Part shown: piece after piece, positions 27,339-36,069 of the stretch
How the letters are laid out: the number at the start of each line of letters is the position of its first letter
Position numbering within the stretch: position 1 is the first letter of the stretch
Source: Sinomonas sp. ASV322
GTDB taxonomy: Bacteria > Actinomycetota > Actinomycetes > Actinomycetales > Micrococcaceae
Direction: 5' to 3'
NCBI RefSeq assembly: GCF_030908245.1
Contig: NZ_JAVFJJ010000005.1
Location: 62,001 to 126,000, forward strand
DNA length: 64,000 bases
The notes under the pieces: model-generated
What the model saw: the letters and a program-made list of their open reading frames with translations, nothing else
What the model was told of the DNA's origin: nothing
Databases searched by the model: none
Translations under genes and position numbers: made by a program

Positions 27339-28678
27339 ATGACATCGAGTTCGACCTCGTCATCCGCGGGCAGCGGGTCCTCACGACGGCGGGCATTGTG
27401 CCGCGCGAGGTGGGCATCATCGACGGGCGCATCGTCGCGCTCGAGCCGTTCGGCAACGGCCTCTCGGGGCGCGAGGTCATCGAACTCGCCGACGACGAGA
27501 CGCTCATCCCGGGCCTCGTGGACAGCCACGTCCACGTCAACGAGCCCGGCCGCACGGAGTGGGAGGGCTTCGCCTCCGCGACAAAGGCGGCCGCGGCCGG
27601 CGGCGTGACGACGATCATCGACATGCCGCTCAACAGCATCCCGCCGACGACCAACGTCGAGGCGCTCAAGCTCAAGCGCACCTCCGCGGAGACGCAGTCG
27701 TTCGTCGACGTGGGCTTCTGGGGCGGCGCGATCCCGGGCAACACGGGCGATCTGCGCGCGCTGCACGACGAGGGCGTCTTCGGCTTCAAGTGCTTCCTGC
27801 TCCATTCGGGCGTCGACGAGTTCCCGCACCTCGAGGTCGACGAGCTCGAGAAGGACCTCGCGGAGATCGCGTCGTTCGACGGGCTCATGATCGTCCACGC
27901 CGAGGATTCGCGCGCGATCGACCGTGCGCCCAACCCGGACGGCGACGTCTACGACAGCTTCCTCCACTCGCGCCCGCGCGGCGCCGAGAACGTCGCGATC
28001 GCCGAGGTCATCGAGCGGGCCCGCTGGACCGGTGCGCGCGCCCACATCCTGCACCTCTCGTCGTCGGACGCCCTGCCCATGATCGCCACGGCGAAGCGCG
28101 ACGGCGTCAAGCTCACCGTCGAGACGTGCCCGCACTACCTCACGCTCCTGGCCGAGGAGATCCCGAACGGCGCGACGGCGTTCAAGTGCTGCCCGCCGAT
28201 CCGCGAGGCGTCCAACCGCGAGCTCTTGTGGAAGGGCCTCGAGGACGGCGTCATCGACTGCATCGTCTCGGACCACTCTCCCAGCACGATCGATCTCAAG
28301 GACCTCAAGAACGGCGACTTCGGCGTCGCGTGGGGCGGCGTCGCGTCGCTCCAGCTCGGGCTCTCGATCATCTGGACCGAGGCCCGGCGCCGCGGCATTC
28401 CGCTCGAGCGCGTGGTCGAGTGGATGGGCCACCGGCCGGCGCAGCTCGCGCGCCTTCAGCGCAAGGGCCTCCTCGCCCCCGGATACGACGCCGACCTCGC
28501 GATCTTCGCGGCGGACGACGCGTTCGTCGTCGACGCGGACAAGCTGCACCACAAGAACCACATCACGCCGTACCAGGGCAAGACCCTCTCCGGCGTGGTG
28601 CGCCGCACCTTCGTGCGCGGCACCGAGGTGGACTTCGGCGCGCCCAAGGGCCAGCTGATCCGCCGCGGCACGGCCTGA
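27335..28678 (+). CDS. allB: Allantoinase
   Basis: It hydrolyses allantoin to allantoate. The 447-residue cyclic amidohydrolase has the metal motif DSHVHVNEPGRTEWEGF (residues about 62-78), GFKCFL with the Lys that is normally carbamylated, HAED and HILHLSS metal His residues and the catalytic Asp in VSDHSP. VNEPGRTEWEGF and TTIIDMPLNSIPPT are typical of allantoinases rather than dihydropyrimidinases. It overlaps glxK by 4 bases, so ureide entry and glyoxylate assimilation are made from one transcript. Confidence 0.94.
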   Translation: MNDIEFDLVIRGQRVLTTAGIVPREVGIIDGRIVALEPFGNGLSGREVIELADDETLIPGLVDSHVHVNEPGRTEWEGFASATKAAAAGGVTTIIDMPLNSIPPTTNVEALKLKRTSAETQSFVDVGFWGGAIPGNTGDLRALHDEGVFGFKCFLLHSGVDEFPHLEVDELEKDLAEIASFDGLMIVHAEDSRAIDRAPNPDGDVYDSFLHSRPRGAENVAIAEVIERARWTGARAHILHLSSSDALPMIATAKRDGVKLTVETCPHYLTLLAEEIPNGATAFKCCPPIREASNRELLWKGLEDGVIDCIVSDHSPSTIDLKDLKNGDFGVAWGGVASLQLGLSIIWTEARRRGIPLERVVEWMGHRPAQLARLQRKGLLAPGYDADLAIFAADDAFVVDADKLHHKNHITPYQGKTLSGVVRRTFVRGTEVDFGAPKGQLIRRGTA

Positions 28679-28700
28679 CCCCCTACAGGAGGAGGAACCT

Positions 28701-29174
28701 ATGACAACCACCACGAATCTCGCCGCCGGGCAGCCGGCCCCCGAGTTCACGCTCCCGGACGCGTCCGGGACAGGCGTCTCACTCGCGGACTACCGCGGCC
28801 GCCGCGTGGTCGTGTACTTCTACCCGAAGGCCGCGACGCCCGGCTGCACGACCGAGGCGTGCGACTTCCGCGACAGCCTCGATGCGCTCAACGCCGCGGG
28901 CGTGAGCGTCGTCGGCATCTCGCCCGATCCGGTCGAGGCCATCGCCTCGTTCGCCGACGACTACAGCCTCACCTATCCGCTCCTCGCTGACGACGGCGCC
29001 GCCGTCGCCAAGGCGTGGGGCGCGTGGGGCGAGAAGATCGTGAACGGCGAGGTCGTCGAGGGCATCCTGCGTTCGACGGCGGTTGTCGCCCCCGATGGCA
29101 CCGTCGAGTCGGTCGACTACGCCGTTCAGGCGGACGGCCACGTCGCCGCACTGCGGGACCGCCTCGGCGTCTGA
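28701..29174 (+). CDS. bcp: Thioredoxin-dependent peroxiredoxin (BCP/PrxQ)
   Basis: It reduces hydrogen peroxide and organic peroxides. The 157-residue protein has PKAATPGCTTEACDFRDS, containing the peroxidatic Cys and the second Cys five residues later, as in PrxQ proteins. ATG 28701 has a very strong AGGAGGAGG site. It is the last gene before a T-tract terminator. A peroxidase in this unit makes sense because urate oxidase and possibly xanthine oxidation release hydrogen peroxide. Confidence 0.93.
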   Translation: MTTTTNLAAGQPAPEFTLPDASGTGVSLADYRGRRVVVYFYPKAATPGCTTEACDFRDSLDALNAAGVSVVGISPDPVEAIASFADDYSLTYPLLADDGAAVAKAWGAWGEKIVNGEVVEGILRSTAVVAPDGTVESVDYAVQADGHVAALRDRLGV

Positions 29175-29195
29175 CAGCTCCCCCAGCGACCCTCG

Positions 29196-29228
29196 GGCCC
29201 CGGACACTGCGTCCGGGGCCCTTTTTTC
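29196..29228 (+). terminator. Rho-independent terminator after bcp
   Basis: GGGCCCCGGAC (29196-29206) pairs perfectly with GTCCGGGGCCC (29212-29222) around ACTGC and is followed by six Ts. Confidence 0.93.
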
Positions 29229-29373
29229 GACCCCACCCGCGCTTCCTGCCCGGTTGTATCTTCCCCATCAGTCGCGATCGCGGCGTGTTTCGGCCCGGCG
29301 CGGCTTGGGCCCGAGAAGAACCGGGCTGGAGCGCGGCCCGCAACGCGCGCGAAACAGGTCACACAGTAGGGTG

Positions 29374-29392
29374 TTGACAATCACACTGTGAT
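29374..29392 (+). promoter_or_regulatory. -35 box and palindrome upstream of uraD
   Basis: A consensus TTGACA (29374-29379) is followed at once by ATCACA-C-TGTGAT (29380-29392), a perfect 13-base palindrome in the promoter spacer. A convincing -10 at the right spacing is not clear (CACACT near 29397). The palindrome differs from the WTCCG sites, so a second regulator is likely. Confidence 0.45.
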
Positions 29393-29425
29393 GCACCACA
29401 CTAATTACACATGCTGAAATAACAG

Positions 29426-29440
29426 TTCCACGATACGGAA
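29426..29440. promoter_or_regulatory. Putative IclR-type operator upstream of uraD
   Basis: TTCCACGATACGGAA has GTTCC/GGAAC outer arms and fits the purine-pathway operator pattern. A further half-site GTTCCGTAT at 29455-29463 makes a perfect 9-bp inverted repeat with ATACGGAAC (29433-29441), 13 bases apart. Both lie upstream of the uraD-pucM-uricase unit. Confidence 0.55.
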
Positions 29441-29512
29441 CCACAGAAACCGACGTTCCGTATAGCCGTCACCGTGGATGCCAGCATTGAGCAGTTGAGG
29501 ACCAGACAAGCC

Positions 29513-30010
29513 ATGTTGCTTGAACAGTTCAACGCCGCCCCAGCCGCCGAGGCACACGAGCTTCTCAAGCCGTGCCTCGACGTGCCTCGCTGGATCGAGG
29601 AAATCACCGCAGCCCGCCCCTTCGCGAGCCTCGACGATCTCCTCTCCGCAGCGCGACGCGCAGCCGACCCTTTCACCTCTGAGGAGCTGGAGGGCGCGCT
29701 CGCCCACCACCCCCGCATTGGCGAACGGGCCGCCGGCGCATCGGCCGAGGCCTCGATGTCCCGCAGCGAGCAGTCCGGTGTGGACGCCCGCGACGCGGCG
29801 ACCATCGCGGCCCTCGCCGAGGGCAACAAGGCGTACGAAGAGAAATTCGGCCGCGTCTTCCTGATCCGCGCCGCTGGCCGCTCGGCCGAGGAGATGCTCT
29901 CCGCCCTCCAGGAACGCTTGGGCCACACGCCCGAGGAGGAGGAGCCGGTCGTCGCCGAGCAGCTCCGCGAAATCGCCGTCTTGCGACTCGAGAGGAGCAT
30001 GAACTCATGA
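29513..30010 (+). CDS. uraD: OHCU decarboxylase (uricase pathway)
   Basis: It decarboxylates 2-oxo-4-hydroxy-4-carboxy-5-ureidoimidazoline to (S)-allantoin. The 165 residues show the family features FNAAPAAEAHELLKPCLDVPRW, RPFASLDDLLSAA, HHPRIGE with the catalytic His, the SEQSGV segment and EEMLSALQERL. ATG 29513 places MLLEQFN at the usual family start; GTG 29474 is in frame and would add 13 residues. Its last four bases overlap the start of the HIU hydrolase gene (ATGA). Confidence 0.9.
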   Translation: MLLEQFNAAPAAEAHELLKPCLDVPRWIEEITAARPFASLDDLLSAARRAADPFTSEELEGALAHHPRIGERAAGASAEASMSRSEQSGVDARDAATIAALAEGNKAYEEKFGRVFLIRAAGRSAEEMLSALQERLGHTPEEEEPVVAEQLREIAVLRLERSMNS

Positions 30011-30348
30011 GCGTCTCCCACGTGACCACCCACATCCTGGATACCGCTGCCGGGAAGCCGGCCGCAGGTGTCGCCGTCGAACTCTACGCCCGCGACGGCG
30101 AGGCATGGTCCCAGATTGGAACGGGCACCACCGATGCCGACGGGCGGGTGAAAGACCTCGGCCCCGAACGGCTCGAGAGCGGTTCGTACCGACTCGAGTT
30201 CGCGACCGGAGCCTACTTCGCCAGCATCGGGCAGGAGACCTTCTTCCCGGAGGTTTCTCTGACCTTCACGGTCGACGAGAACGAGGCGCACTACCACGTG
30301 CCTCTCCTGCTGAGTCCATTCGCCTTTTCCACTTACCGAGGGAGCTAA
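30007..30348 (+). CDS. pucM: 5-hydroxyisourate hydrolase (transthyretin-like)
   Basis: It opens 5-hydroxyisourate, the product of urate oxidase, to OHCU. The 113-residue protein has the N-terminal VTTHILDTAAGKPA with the active-site His, the HYHVPLLLSPFAFSTYRGS end with the second His and the C-terminal YRGS signature that separates HIU hydrolases from transthyretin. It overlaps uraD by 4 bases and precedes the urate oxidase gene by 6. Confidence 0.95.
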   Translation: MSVSHVTTHILDTAAGKPAAGVAVELYARDGEAWSQIGTGTTDADGRVKDLGPERLESGSYRLEFATGAYFASIGQETFFPEVSLTFTVDENEAHYHVPLLLSPFAFSTYRGS

Positions 30349-30354
30349 GTAGCC

Positions 30355-31278
30355 ATGTCTGAGAACACGAACACCAAGATCGTCTTGGGCAAGAACCAGT
30401 ACGGCAAGGCCGAAGTCCGCGTCGTCAAGATCACGCGCGACACCGACCGGCACGAGATCGAGGACCTCAACGTCACGTCCCAGCTCCGCGGCGACTTCGC
30501 CTCGGCCCACTTCGACGGCGACAACTCGAAGGTCGTCCCGACCGACACCCAGAAGAACACCGTCTACGGCTTCGCCCGCGACGGCATCGGCTCCCCCGAG
30601 GAGTTCCTCATCCGCCTCGCGAACCACTTCACGTCGGAGTTCAGCTGGGTCTCGGGCGGCCGCTGGGAAGCCGAGCAGTACTCGTGGGAGCGCATCATCG
30701 CCAACGGCGCTGAGCACGACCACTCGTTCGTCCGCAAGGGCCAGGAGGTCCGCAACGCGGTCGTGACGAAGGACGGCGACAACATCTACGTCATCTCCGG
30801 CCTCAACGACCTCACGGTCCTCAAGTCGACCCAGTCCGGCTTCGTGGGCTACCCGAAGGACCGCTTCACGACCCTCGCGGAAACCACGGACCGCATCCTC
30901 GCGACGGACGTCACGGCCCGCTGGCGGTACAACAACGAGGCGATCGCGAACCGCACCGTCGACTTCAACAAGACGTACGACGACGTCAAGGCGCTCCTGC
31001 TCGAGGGCTTCTCGGAGGAGTACTCCTACGCGCTCCAGCAGACGCTGTTCCAGATGGCCCAGAAGGTCCTCGACGCGCACCCCGAGATCGACGAACTCCG
31101 CTTCTCGACCCCGAACAACCACCACTTCCTCGTCGACCTGACGCCGTTCGGGCTCGACAACCCGGGCGAGGTCTTCTTCGCGGCCGACCGCCCGTACGGC
31201 CTCATCGAGGCGAACTTCCAGCGCGAGACCATCTCGGACGCCGGAAACTCCTGGGACGGCATCGCCGGCTTCTGCTGA
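30355..31278 (+). CDS. Urate oxidase (cofactor-independent uricase)
   Basis: It oxidises urate to 5-hydroxyisourate with hydrogen peroxide release. The 307-residue protein has two T-fold domains with KNQYGKAEVRVVK (catalytic Lys region), PTDTQKNTVYGFA (catalytic Thr), SGLNDLTVLKSTQSGF, and NNHHFLVDLTPFGLDNPGEVF in the second domain. Length and order are those of bacterial uricases. The start at ATG 30355 is 6 bases after pucM. With pucM and uraD it completes urate to (S)-allantoin. Confidence 0.96.
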   Translation: MSENTNTKIVLGKNQYGKAEVRVVKITRDTDRHEIEDLNVTSQLRGDFASAHFDGDNSKVVPTDTQKNTVYGFARDGIGSPEEFLIRLANHFTSEFSWVSGGRWEAEQYSWERIIANGAEHDHSFVRKGQEVRNAVVTKDGDNIYVISGLNDLTVLKSTQSGFVGYPKDRFTTLAETTDRILATDVTARWRYNNEAIANRTVDFNKTYDDVKALLLEGFSEEYSYALQQTLFQMAQKVLDAHPEIDELRFSTPNNHHFLVDLTPFGLDNPGEVFFAADRPYGLIEANFQRETISDAGNSWDGIAGFC

Positions 31279-31320
31279 GCCTCGGCTAGGCCCGCGATCC
31301 CGGCCTACCGAACCTGCCCT

Positions 31321-31374
31321 ACCTTCCTTACCCACCCCACCTTCCTCACCCACCCCACCTTCCTCACCCACCCA
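31321..31374. repeat. Three 18-bp CT-rich tandem repeats
   Basis: ACCTTCCT(T/C)ACCCACCC(C/A) occurs three times without gaps (31321, 31339, 31357), between the uricase gene and its terminator hairpin. Confidence 0.85.
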
Positions 31375-31383
31375 CCACCCGTA

Positions 31384-31419
31384 CGGACGACGGCGGGACT
31401 CCCTGCCCGCCGTCGTCCG
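31384..31419 (+). terminator. Terminator-like hairpin after urate oxidase
   Basis: CGGACGACGGCGGG (31384-31397) pairs perfectly with CCCGCCGTCGTCCG (31406-31419) around an 8-base loop. There is no T-tract. Confidence 0.75.
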
Positions 31420-31520
31420 CCTCCGGCGTGCCCTACTCCGCCCTCTTCTCGCCGCTTCGCACCCACCCCACCACGCACAAAGTTGCGCATTCGGAAACCA
31501 AGCTGACAAGGAGGTCCGCT

Positions 31521-33023
31521 ATGACTCGAAAGACTGCGCCCGTTCCCTCTGCCCCCAACGCGGAGGCCACAAGTCCCGAACACCAGAAGCTGCCGATCCC
31601 GACGGCCTTTGCCTACGGCATCCAGCACGTTCTCACGATGTACGGCGGCATCATCGCCCCGCCGCTCATCGTCGGCTCGGCCGCTGGACTCAAGGGCCCC
31701 GACCTGGCCCTGCTCATCACGTCCTGCCTCTTCATCGGCGGCCTCGCGACGCTCCTCCAGACGCTCGGCATCAAGTGGTTCGGCTCGCAGCTTCCGCTCG
31801 TCCAGGGCACGTCGTTCGCCTCGGTCGCGACCCTGCTCGCGATCATCAACGGCGGCGGCGGCCTCCCGGCCATTTTCGGCGCCGTCATGGCCGCCTCGCT
31901 GATCGGCCTCATCGTCGCGCCGTTCTTCGCCAAGGTCATCCACTTTTTCCCGCCGGTCGTGACGGGCGTGGTGATCACGACGATCGGCCTCTCCCTCGTC
32001 CCGGTCGCGGCCAACTGGTCGCTTGGCGGCAACGCGAAGGCCCCGAATTACGGCGACCCGGCCAACATCGGCCTCACGGCGCTCACGCTCGTGATCATCA
32101 TGCTCCTGAGCAAGCTCGGCAGCGGCATGATCTCGCGCCTCTCCATACTCCTCAGTATTGTCATCGGCACCGTCATCGCGGCGGTCGTCGGCAAGGCGGA
32201 CTTCTCGCAGGTCTTCAACGGCCCGATCTTCGCGTTTCCCCAGCCGTTCCACTTCGGCCTCCCGACATTCGAGCCGGCGGGCATCATCTCGATGGTCATC
32301 GTCGTCCTCGTCATCCTGACGGAAACGACGGCGGACATCCTCGCCGTGGGCGAGGTCACCGGCGCCAAGGTCGACTCGAAGCGCATCGCGAACGGCCTCC
32401 GCGCCGACATGCTGTCCTCGGCCGTCTCCCCCGTCTTCAACGGATTCACGCAGAGCGCGTTCGCACAGAACGTCGGCCTCGTGGCGGTCACCGGGATCAA
32501 GAGCCGCTTCGCGGTCGCGGCCGGCGGCGTGGTTCTCGTGCTCCTCGGCCTGCTCCCCGTCCTCGGCCGCGTCGTTGCCGCGGTCCCGATGCCCGTGCTC
32601 GGCGGCGCTGGGATCGTCCTCTTCGGCACCGTCGCCGCCTCCGGCATCCGGACGCTCGCGAAGGTGGACTACAAGGACAGCATGAACCTCATCATCGTCG
32701 CGACGTCGATCGCGTTCGGCCTCGTTCCCGTGGTGAGCCCCACGTTCTACTCGAAGTTCCCGACGTGGGTCCAGGTCATCTTCGACTCGGGCATCAGCTC
32801 GGCCGCGATCATGGCCGTCCTGCTCAACATCCTCTTCAACGTCATCAAGAGCGGGAACCCGAAGAGCAGCCCCTCCGTGTTCGCGGCCGCTCCGACCCGG
32901 CTGATCCCCCTCGTGGTGCTCGATGCCCTTGAGGACGGCGACCGAATCGAGAACGGCAAGATCTACGACAGGGACGGCAACGAAGTCGACATCGAAGCCT
33001 CCGGAGGGTCGCACGACCACTGA
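31521..33023 (+). CDS. NCS2-family urate/xanthine permease
   Basis: A 500-residue nucleobase:cation symporter-2 of the xanthine/urate (UraA/PucJ/XanQ) branch. It has about 14 hydrophobic segments, YGIQHVLTMYGGIIAPPLI at the start, the VQGTSFA segment, TETTADILAVGE and the branch motif GFTQSAFAQNVGLVAVTGIKSR. A short polar C-terminal tail follows residue ~455. ATG 31521 has a near-perfect AAGGAGG site; longer in-frame starts overlap the terminator region. Next to uricase it most likely imports urate or xanthine. Confidence 0.92.
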   Translation: MTRKTAPVPSAPNAEATSPEHQKLPIPTAFAYGIQHVLTMYGGIIAPPLIVGSAAGLKGPDLALLITSCLFIGGLATLLQTLGIKWFGSQLPLVQGTSFASVATLLAIINGGGGLPAIFGAVMAASLIGLIVAPFFAKVIHFFPPVVTGVVITTIGLSLVPVAANWSLGGNAKAPNYGDPANIGLTALTLVIIMLLSKLGSGMISRLSILLSIVIGTVIAAVVGKADFSQVFNGPIFAFPQPFHFGLPTFEPAGIISMVIVVLVILTETTADILAVGEVTGAKVDSKRIANGLRADMLSSAVSPVFNGFTQSAFAQNVGLVAVTGIKSRFAVAAGGVVLVLLGLLPVLGRVVAAVPMPVLGGAGIVLFGTVAASGIRTLAKVDYKDSMNLIIVATSIAFGLVPVVSPTFYSKFPTWVQVIFDSGISSAAIMAVLLNILFNVIKSGNPKSSPSVFAAAPTRLIPLVVLDALEDGDRIENGKIYDRDGNEVDIEASGGSHDH

Positions 33024-33050
33024 GACGCCACCGGCCGTCACCACTGAGAT

Positions 33051-33083
33051 AGGCCCTGCTCACCACTGAGGTGGGCAGGGCCT
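33051..33083. terminator. Terminator hairpin between the permease and the AraC gene
   Basis: AGGCCCTGC-T-CACC (33051-33064) pairs with GGTG-G-GCAGGGCCT (33070-33083). It lies between two convergent genes and can act on both strands. Confidence 0.7.
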
Positions 33084-33107
33084 GCTCTATGCTGGGCCAT
33101 AAGTGTG

Positions 33108-34004
33108 TCACCCGAAATTCTTCCGATACTGGTTTGGGAGCATTCCGGTCGAGTCCGCGATCGCTTTGCGCATGGCACGCCCATCGGCGAATCCGCTCTT
33201 CCGGGCAATCGCGTCGAAGGAGACGCCATTCGCCGCATCGGATCCGAGAATCCTCAGCGCCTCTTGCGTGCGATAGGTGCGAATGACATTTGTGACACCT
33301 CCCCTATCCGCAAATGCGCGCTGGAGAACGCGGAGGGAAATGCCGAGCGCCTCGGCGACGTTGCGCGCCTTGAAGTCCTTGCGGCGGAATTCCTCCGCGA
33401 TGATCCGGAGTCCGACGACCACGAGCTTGTCGTCCCTGGGCTCGGCCTCCGAGGCGATATAGGCGTCGAGCAGGACCATCCCGCACACCCCGGCCAGGAT
33501 CTCGCTCATCGCCGCATCCCGTTCCTCGGATCGGAAGACGAGCTCGGCGACGGCGCGCACGACCGCAACGCTGGGCGACGACGAGATGACCAGCGAGGGC
33601 GACTCCTTCGAGAAGATGGCGCCTGAGGACCGGACACCCTCGGTCATGCTCACGACGAGGACCCGCCCGGCGGACTCCATGCGGATTCTCGGCAGATTCG
33701 CCTCCCCGAACGCCACGAGGCCGCCCACGGGAACCCCCTGGTCGATGAAGTCCTCAACGACCAGCTGGGTATCGAACGGGAAGACCATGTGGAGGGCCCG
33801 GTCCACTGAGGCGGAGACCGTCTGACCACTGAGATAGCACGGACTCGCCGCGACGTAGCTTACGTAGAGGCCGCCCACCGCGACCGACTTCATCCGGAGC
33901 GCGAACGAGCCGGCCTCCGCGAGCGGCGACACGAGTCCCCCGAGCTCGGCGAGCCCCCCGGGCCCCAGGAAATCCTGCTGGACGCCTTCCGTCCATTCCC
34001 TCAC
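33108..34004 (-). CDS. AraC-family transcriptional regulator
   Basis: A 298-residue regulator whose last ~100 residues are an AraC-type double helix-turn-helix (VAEALGISLRVLQRAFADRGGVTNVIRTYRTQEALRIL, then FDAIARKSGFADGRAMRKAI and PNQYRKNFG). The N-terminal 190 residues look like the cupin-like sensing domain of NphR/AraC_binding_2 proteins. GTG 34004, with GGGGG 7 bases upstream, was chosen; a longer frame extends through the divergent promoter region and is not protein-like. Its target is unknown; the divergent RCC1-repeat gene or the purine permease are candidates by position. Confidence 0.82.
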   Translation of the reverse strand: MREWTEGVQQDFLGPGGLAELGGLVSPLAEAGSFALRMKSVAVGGLYVSYVAASPCYLSGQTVSASVDRALHMVFPFDTQLVVEDFIDQGVPVGGLVAFGEANLPRIRMESAGRVLVVSMTEGVRSSGAIFSKESPSLVISSSPSVAVVRAVAELVFRSEERDAAMSEILAGVCGMVLLDAYIASEAEPRDDKLVVVGLRIIAEEFRRKDFKARNVAEALGISLRVLQRAFADRGGVTNVIRTYRTQEALRILGSDAANGVSFDAIARKSGFADGRAMRKAIADSTGMLPNQYRKNFG

Positions 34005-34250
34005 AACAAATCCCCCACGTCTGTCGGATAGAGTTTCACGGCGTGGGGGCGGGCGTGGTGCACCGCCAGCCCCGAGCACCGATCGATCTTCCAAGATAAC
34101 CGCTATCCGACCGAGGTGTCGCGAAAATGCCCCTCGAATGGCGCAAAAGTGCTCTTTCGACCGGTCGCCCCGCGAGGAGCCTCTACCGTTCAGAGTGTCC
34201 GACGCCCCGAATTGCCGCCGGCGTCGAAATCTTCCGAAGAAAGAGGCATC

Positions 34251-35888
34251 ATGCCAGACCCGAATATCCCCGTGTCCCCGGAAGGCGGGACCGCATCGCC
34301 GGGCGGAATTCCGCGACGCACCGTCACTCGTGCGGCGGCGTGGAGCGTTCCCGTCGCCATGGCCGTCGTCGCGACGCCGCTCGCGGCTGCCTCTGGGGGC
34401 CAAAGCGGCACCATCGTGTTCGACTATCCCGAGTACGTCACCGGGCCGGGAATGGTCTACGGGACGATCACCGGAAAGGTCATCCCGACCCCGGGGACGG
34501 CGCTTCCGGCATCGATCACTCTCGGGTACCCGAACACCTGGGGCGGACCCACGACCGTGTCGGTCAACGTCGACGGGACGTTCAGCGTCGTCGGTGTCAC
34601 CGCGCCGCCGAACGTCGGCAGCGCAACGCTCACCGCGTCCGCCCAGAACTTCACGTCTGGCACCACGAAGCTCACGGTCCTCCAGAACGCCGTTCCGCCG
34701 GCGACCGACGGCATCGTGTGGGGCGAGAACCTCGACGTCACGCTGTTCAGAGGCAATGCTTCAACACTCGAGAAGTATGCGGTGCCGGCCGAGGGCCTGA
34801 GAGGAGCAGGCACGCTGGCTGCGTCCTCGGTCATTGCCATGGCTGGGGGCTACCGCGGCGTCAACAGCTACCTCATCCGCAGCGACAACACCCTCTGGAG
34901 CCACGGCGACGGGGGCAACGCCACCGCCCCGGGCACGAACCAGCCGGTGTTCTACGCCGGCCAGTTCAGCTTCTCCGGCAGCACGGCCCTCTTCACCGGC
35001 GAGAATTTCGTCGATGTCGTCGGGTTCACAGGCGGCGGCTACGTGCTGACGACCCACGGCCGAATCTTCTCGTGGGGCTACAACTCGGGCACCGGCTCGC
35101 TTGGCAACGGCACGTTCGGCCCCGACACGAACATCCCGAAGCTCGTCACGATCCCCAAGCCGGACATCTTCGTCACGGCGATCTCGGCGAGCTACACGGG
35201 CGGCATCGCGCTCGACAGCAAGGGCCGCGTGTGGGCGTGGGGCATCAACGATTTGTCCGATCTCGGTACGGGTTTGACCGGCAACCAGTCGATCATGAAG
35301 CCCGTCGTCCTGTCGGACGGCACCACCCAGCTCTCCGGCGTGACGCAAATCCGCGGAAAGTTCAAGGGAGGCTACGCCCTGCGCTCAGACGGGACGGTCT
35401 ACAGCTGGGGCGACGGCACCGGCTACATGAACGGCAATGGACTCTTGACCAACCAGAATTACGCGGCGCCCGTTCTGACCGGTCCAGGAACGACCCTGAC
35501 CGGGATCAAGCTGCTGCCGAAGTTCTACCACGAGGCGTATCACAGCGCAGCGCTCGGGACCAACAACGTGCTCTACACGTGGGGCTACGGCTCTTACTTC
35601 GTCCACGATCCAGCAAGCGTGGCAAACCGACAGTACGCGACGCCATACAGCGGCTCGCTTCCCACGGGAACGATCACTGACGTGGCGCTGAGCTACTACG
35701 GCATCCACATCCGGCTCTCCGACGGCACGTCCTGGAACTGGGGAGACGGCGACTACGGCCAGGACGGCAACGGAACCCTGAACACGCCTCAGCGGACCCC
35801 GGTGCAGACCTTGACCGGGCCTGGAACGCCCGCCATCATCGGCGGCTTCTTCCCCAACAGCCACGGCGGCGTCATCGCGCACAAGTAG
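34251..35888 (+). CDS. Secreted RCC1-repeat beta-propeller protein
   Basis: A 545-residue exported protein. The N-terminus PRRTVTRAAAWSVPVAMAVVATPLAAA is a signal sequence with an RR pair, of the kind common in Micrococcaceae surface proteins. Residues about 45-145 look like an Ig-type domain. From residue ~155 five or more RCC1-like blades follow, each with a (S/A)DG(T/R)(V/I)(Y/W/F)(S/A)WG pattern (for example GRIFSWG, GRVWAWG, GTVYSWG, NVLYTWG, GTSWNWG). No anchor or sorting signal is seen. ATG 34251 has AAGAGG 5 bases upstream. Ligand and role are unknown. Confidence 0.8.
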   Translation: MPDPNIPVSPEGGTASPGGIPRRTVTRAAAWSVPVAMAVVATPLAAASGGQSGTIVFDYPEYVTGPGMVYGTITGKVIPTPGTALPASITLGYPNTWGGPTTVSVNVDGTFSVVGVTAPPNVGSATLTASAQNFTSGTTKLTVLQNAVPPATDGIVWGENLDVTLFRGNASTLEKYAVPAEGLRGAGTLAASSVIAMAGGYRGVNSYLIRSDNTLWSHGDGGNATAPGTNQPVFYAGQFSFSGSTALFTGENFVDVVGFTGGGYVLTTHGRIFSWGYNSGTGSLGNGTFGPDTNIPKLVTIPKPDIFVTAISASYTGGIALDSKGRVWAWGINDLSDLGTGLTGNQSIMKPVVLSDGTTQLSGVTQIRGKFKGGYALRSDGTVYSWGDGTGYMNGNGLLTNQNYAAPVLTGPGTTLTGIKLLPKFYHEAYHSAALGTNNVLYTWGYGSYFVHDPASVANRQYATPYSGSLPTGTITDVALSYYGIHIRLSDGTSWNWGDGDYGQDGNGTLNTPQRTPVQTLTGPGTPAIIGGFFPNSHGGVIAHK

Positions 35889-35966
35889 CACGTAGCGCGC
35901 ACAGTCGTTCGGCCCGGCACCGGCAATTCGGCCCTGGGTCGAGCGCTCCGGCTCGCACCCGGATCA

Positions 35967-36001
35967 CGTGGCCCCCGCATCGCGTCGATGCGGGGGCCAC
36001 G
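35967..36001 (+). terminator. Terminator hairpin after the RCC1-repeat gene
   Basis: CGTGGCCCCCGCATCG (35967-35982) and CGATGCGGGGGCCACG (35986-36001) form a perfect 16-bp stem with a 3-base loop. Confidence 0.85.
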
Positions 36002-36069
36002 CTCCTGTCCAGGCGCCGTCTCAGTGGCGGCAGAGCGCGGCCCCGCGCGGAGATCGGTACGCTTGAATC

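Noticed and set aside
31483-31498. A sixth IclR-type operator before the urate/xanthine permease
   Set aside because: TTGCGCATTCGGAA has a good right half but a poor left half and the wrong spacing (4 instead of 5), so it was not counted.
31428-31520. A longer N-terminus for the NCS2 permease
   Set aside because: The upstream in-frame codons lie just after the terminator hairpin and lack a ribosome site, whereas AAGGAGG lies directly before ATG 31521.
33108-34403. A 431-residue version of the AraC regulator
   Set aside because: The first 133 codons cross the divergent promoter region and the start of the RCC1-repeat gene, and are Arg-rich without protein character; GTG 34004 has a good ribosome site.
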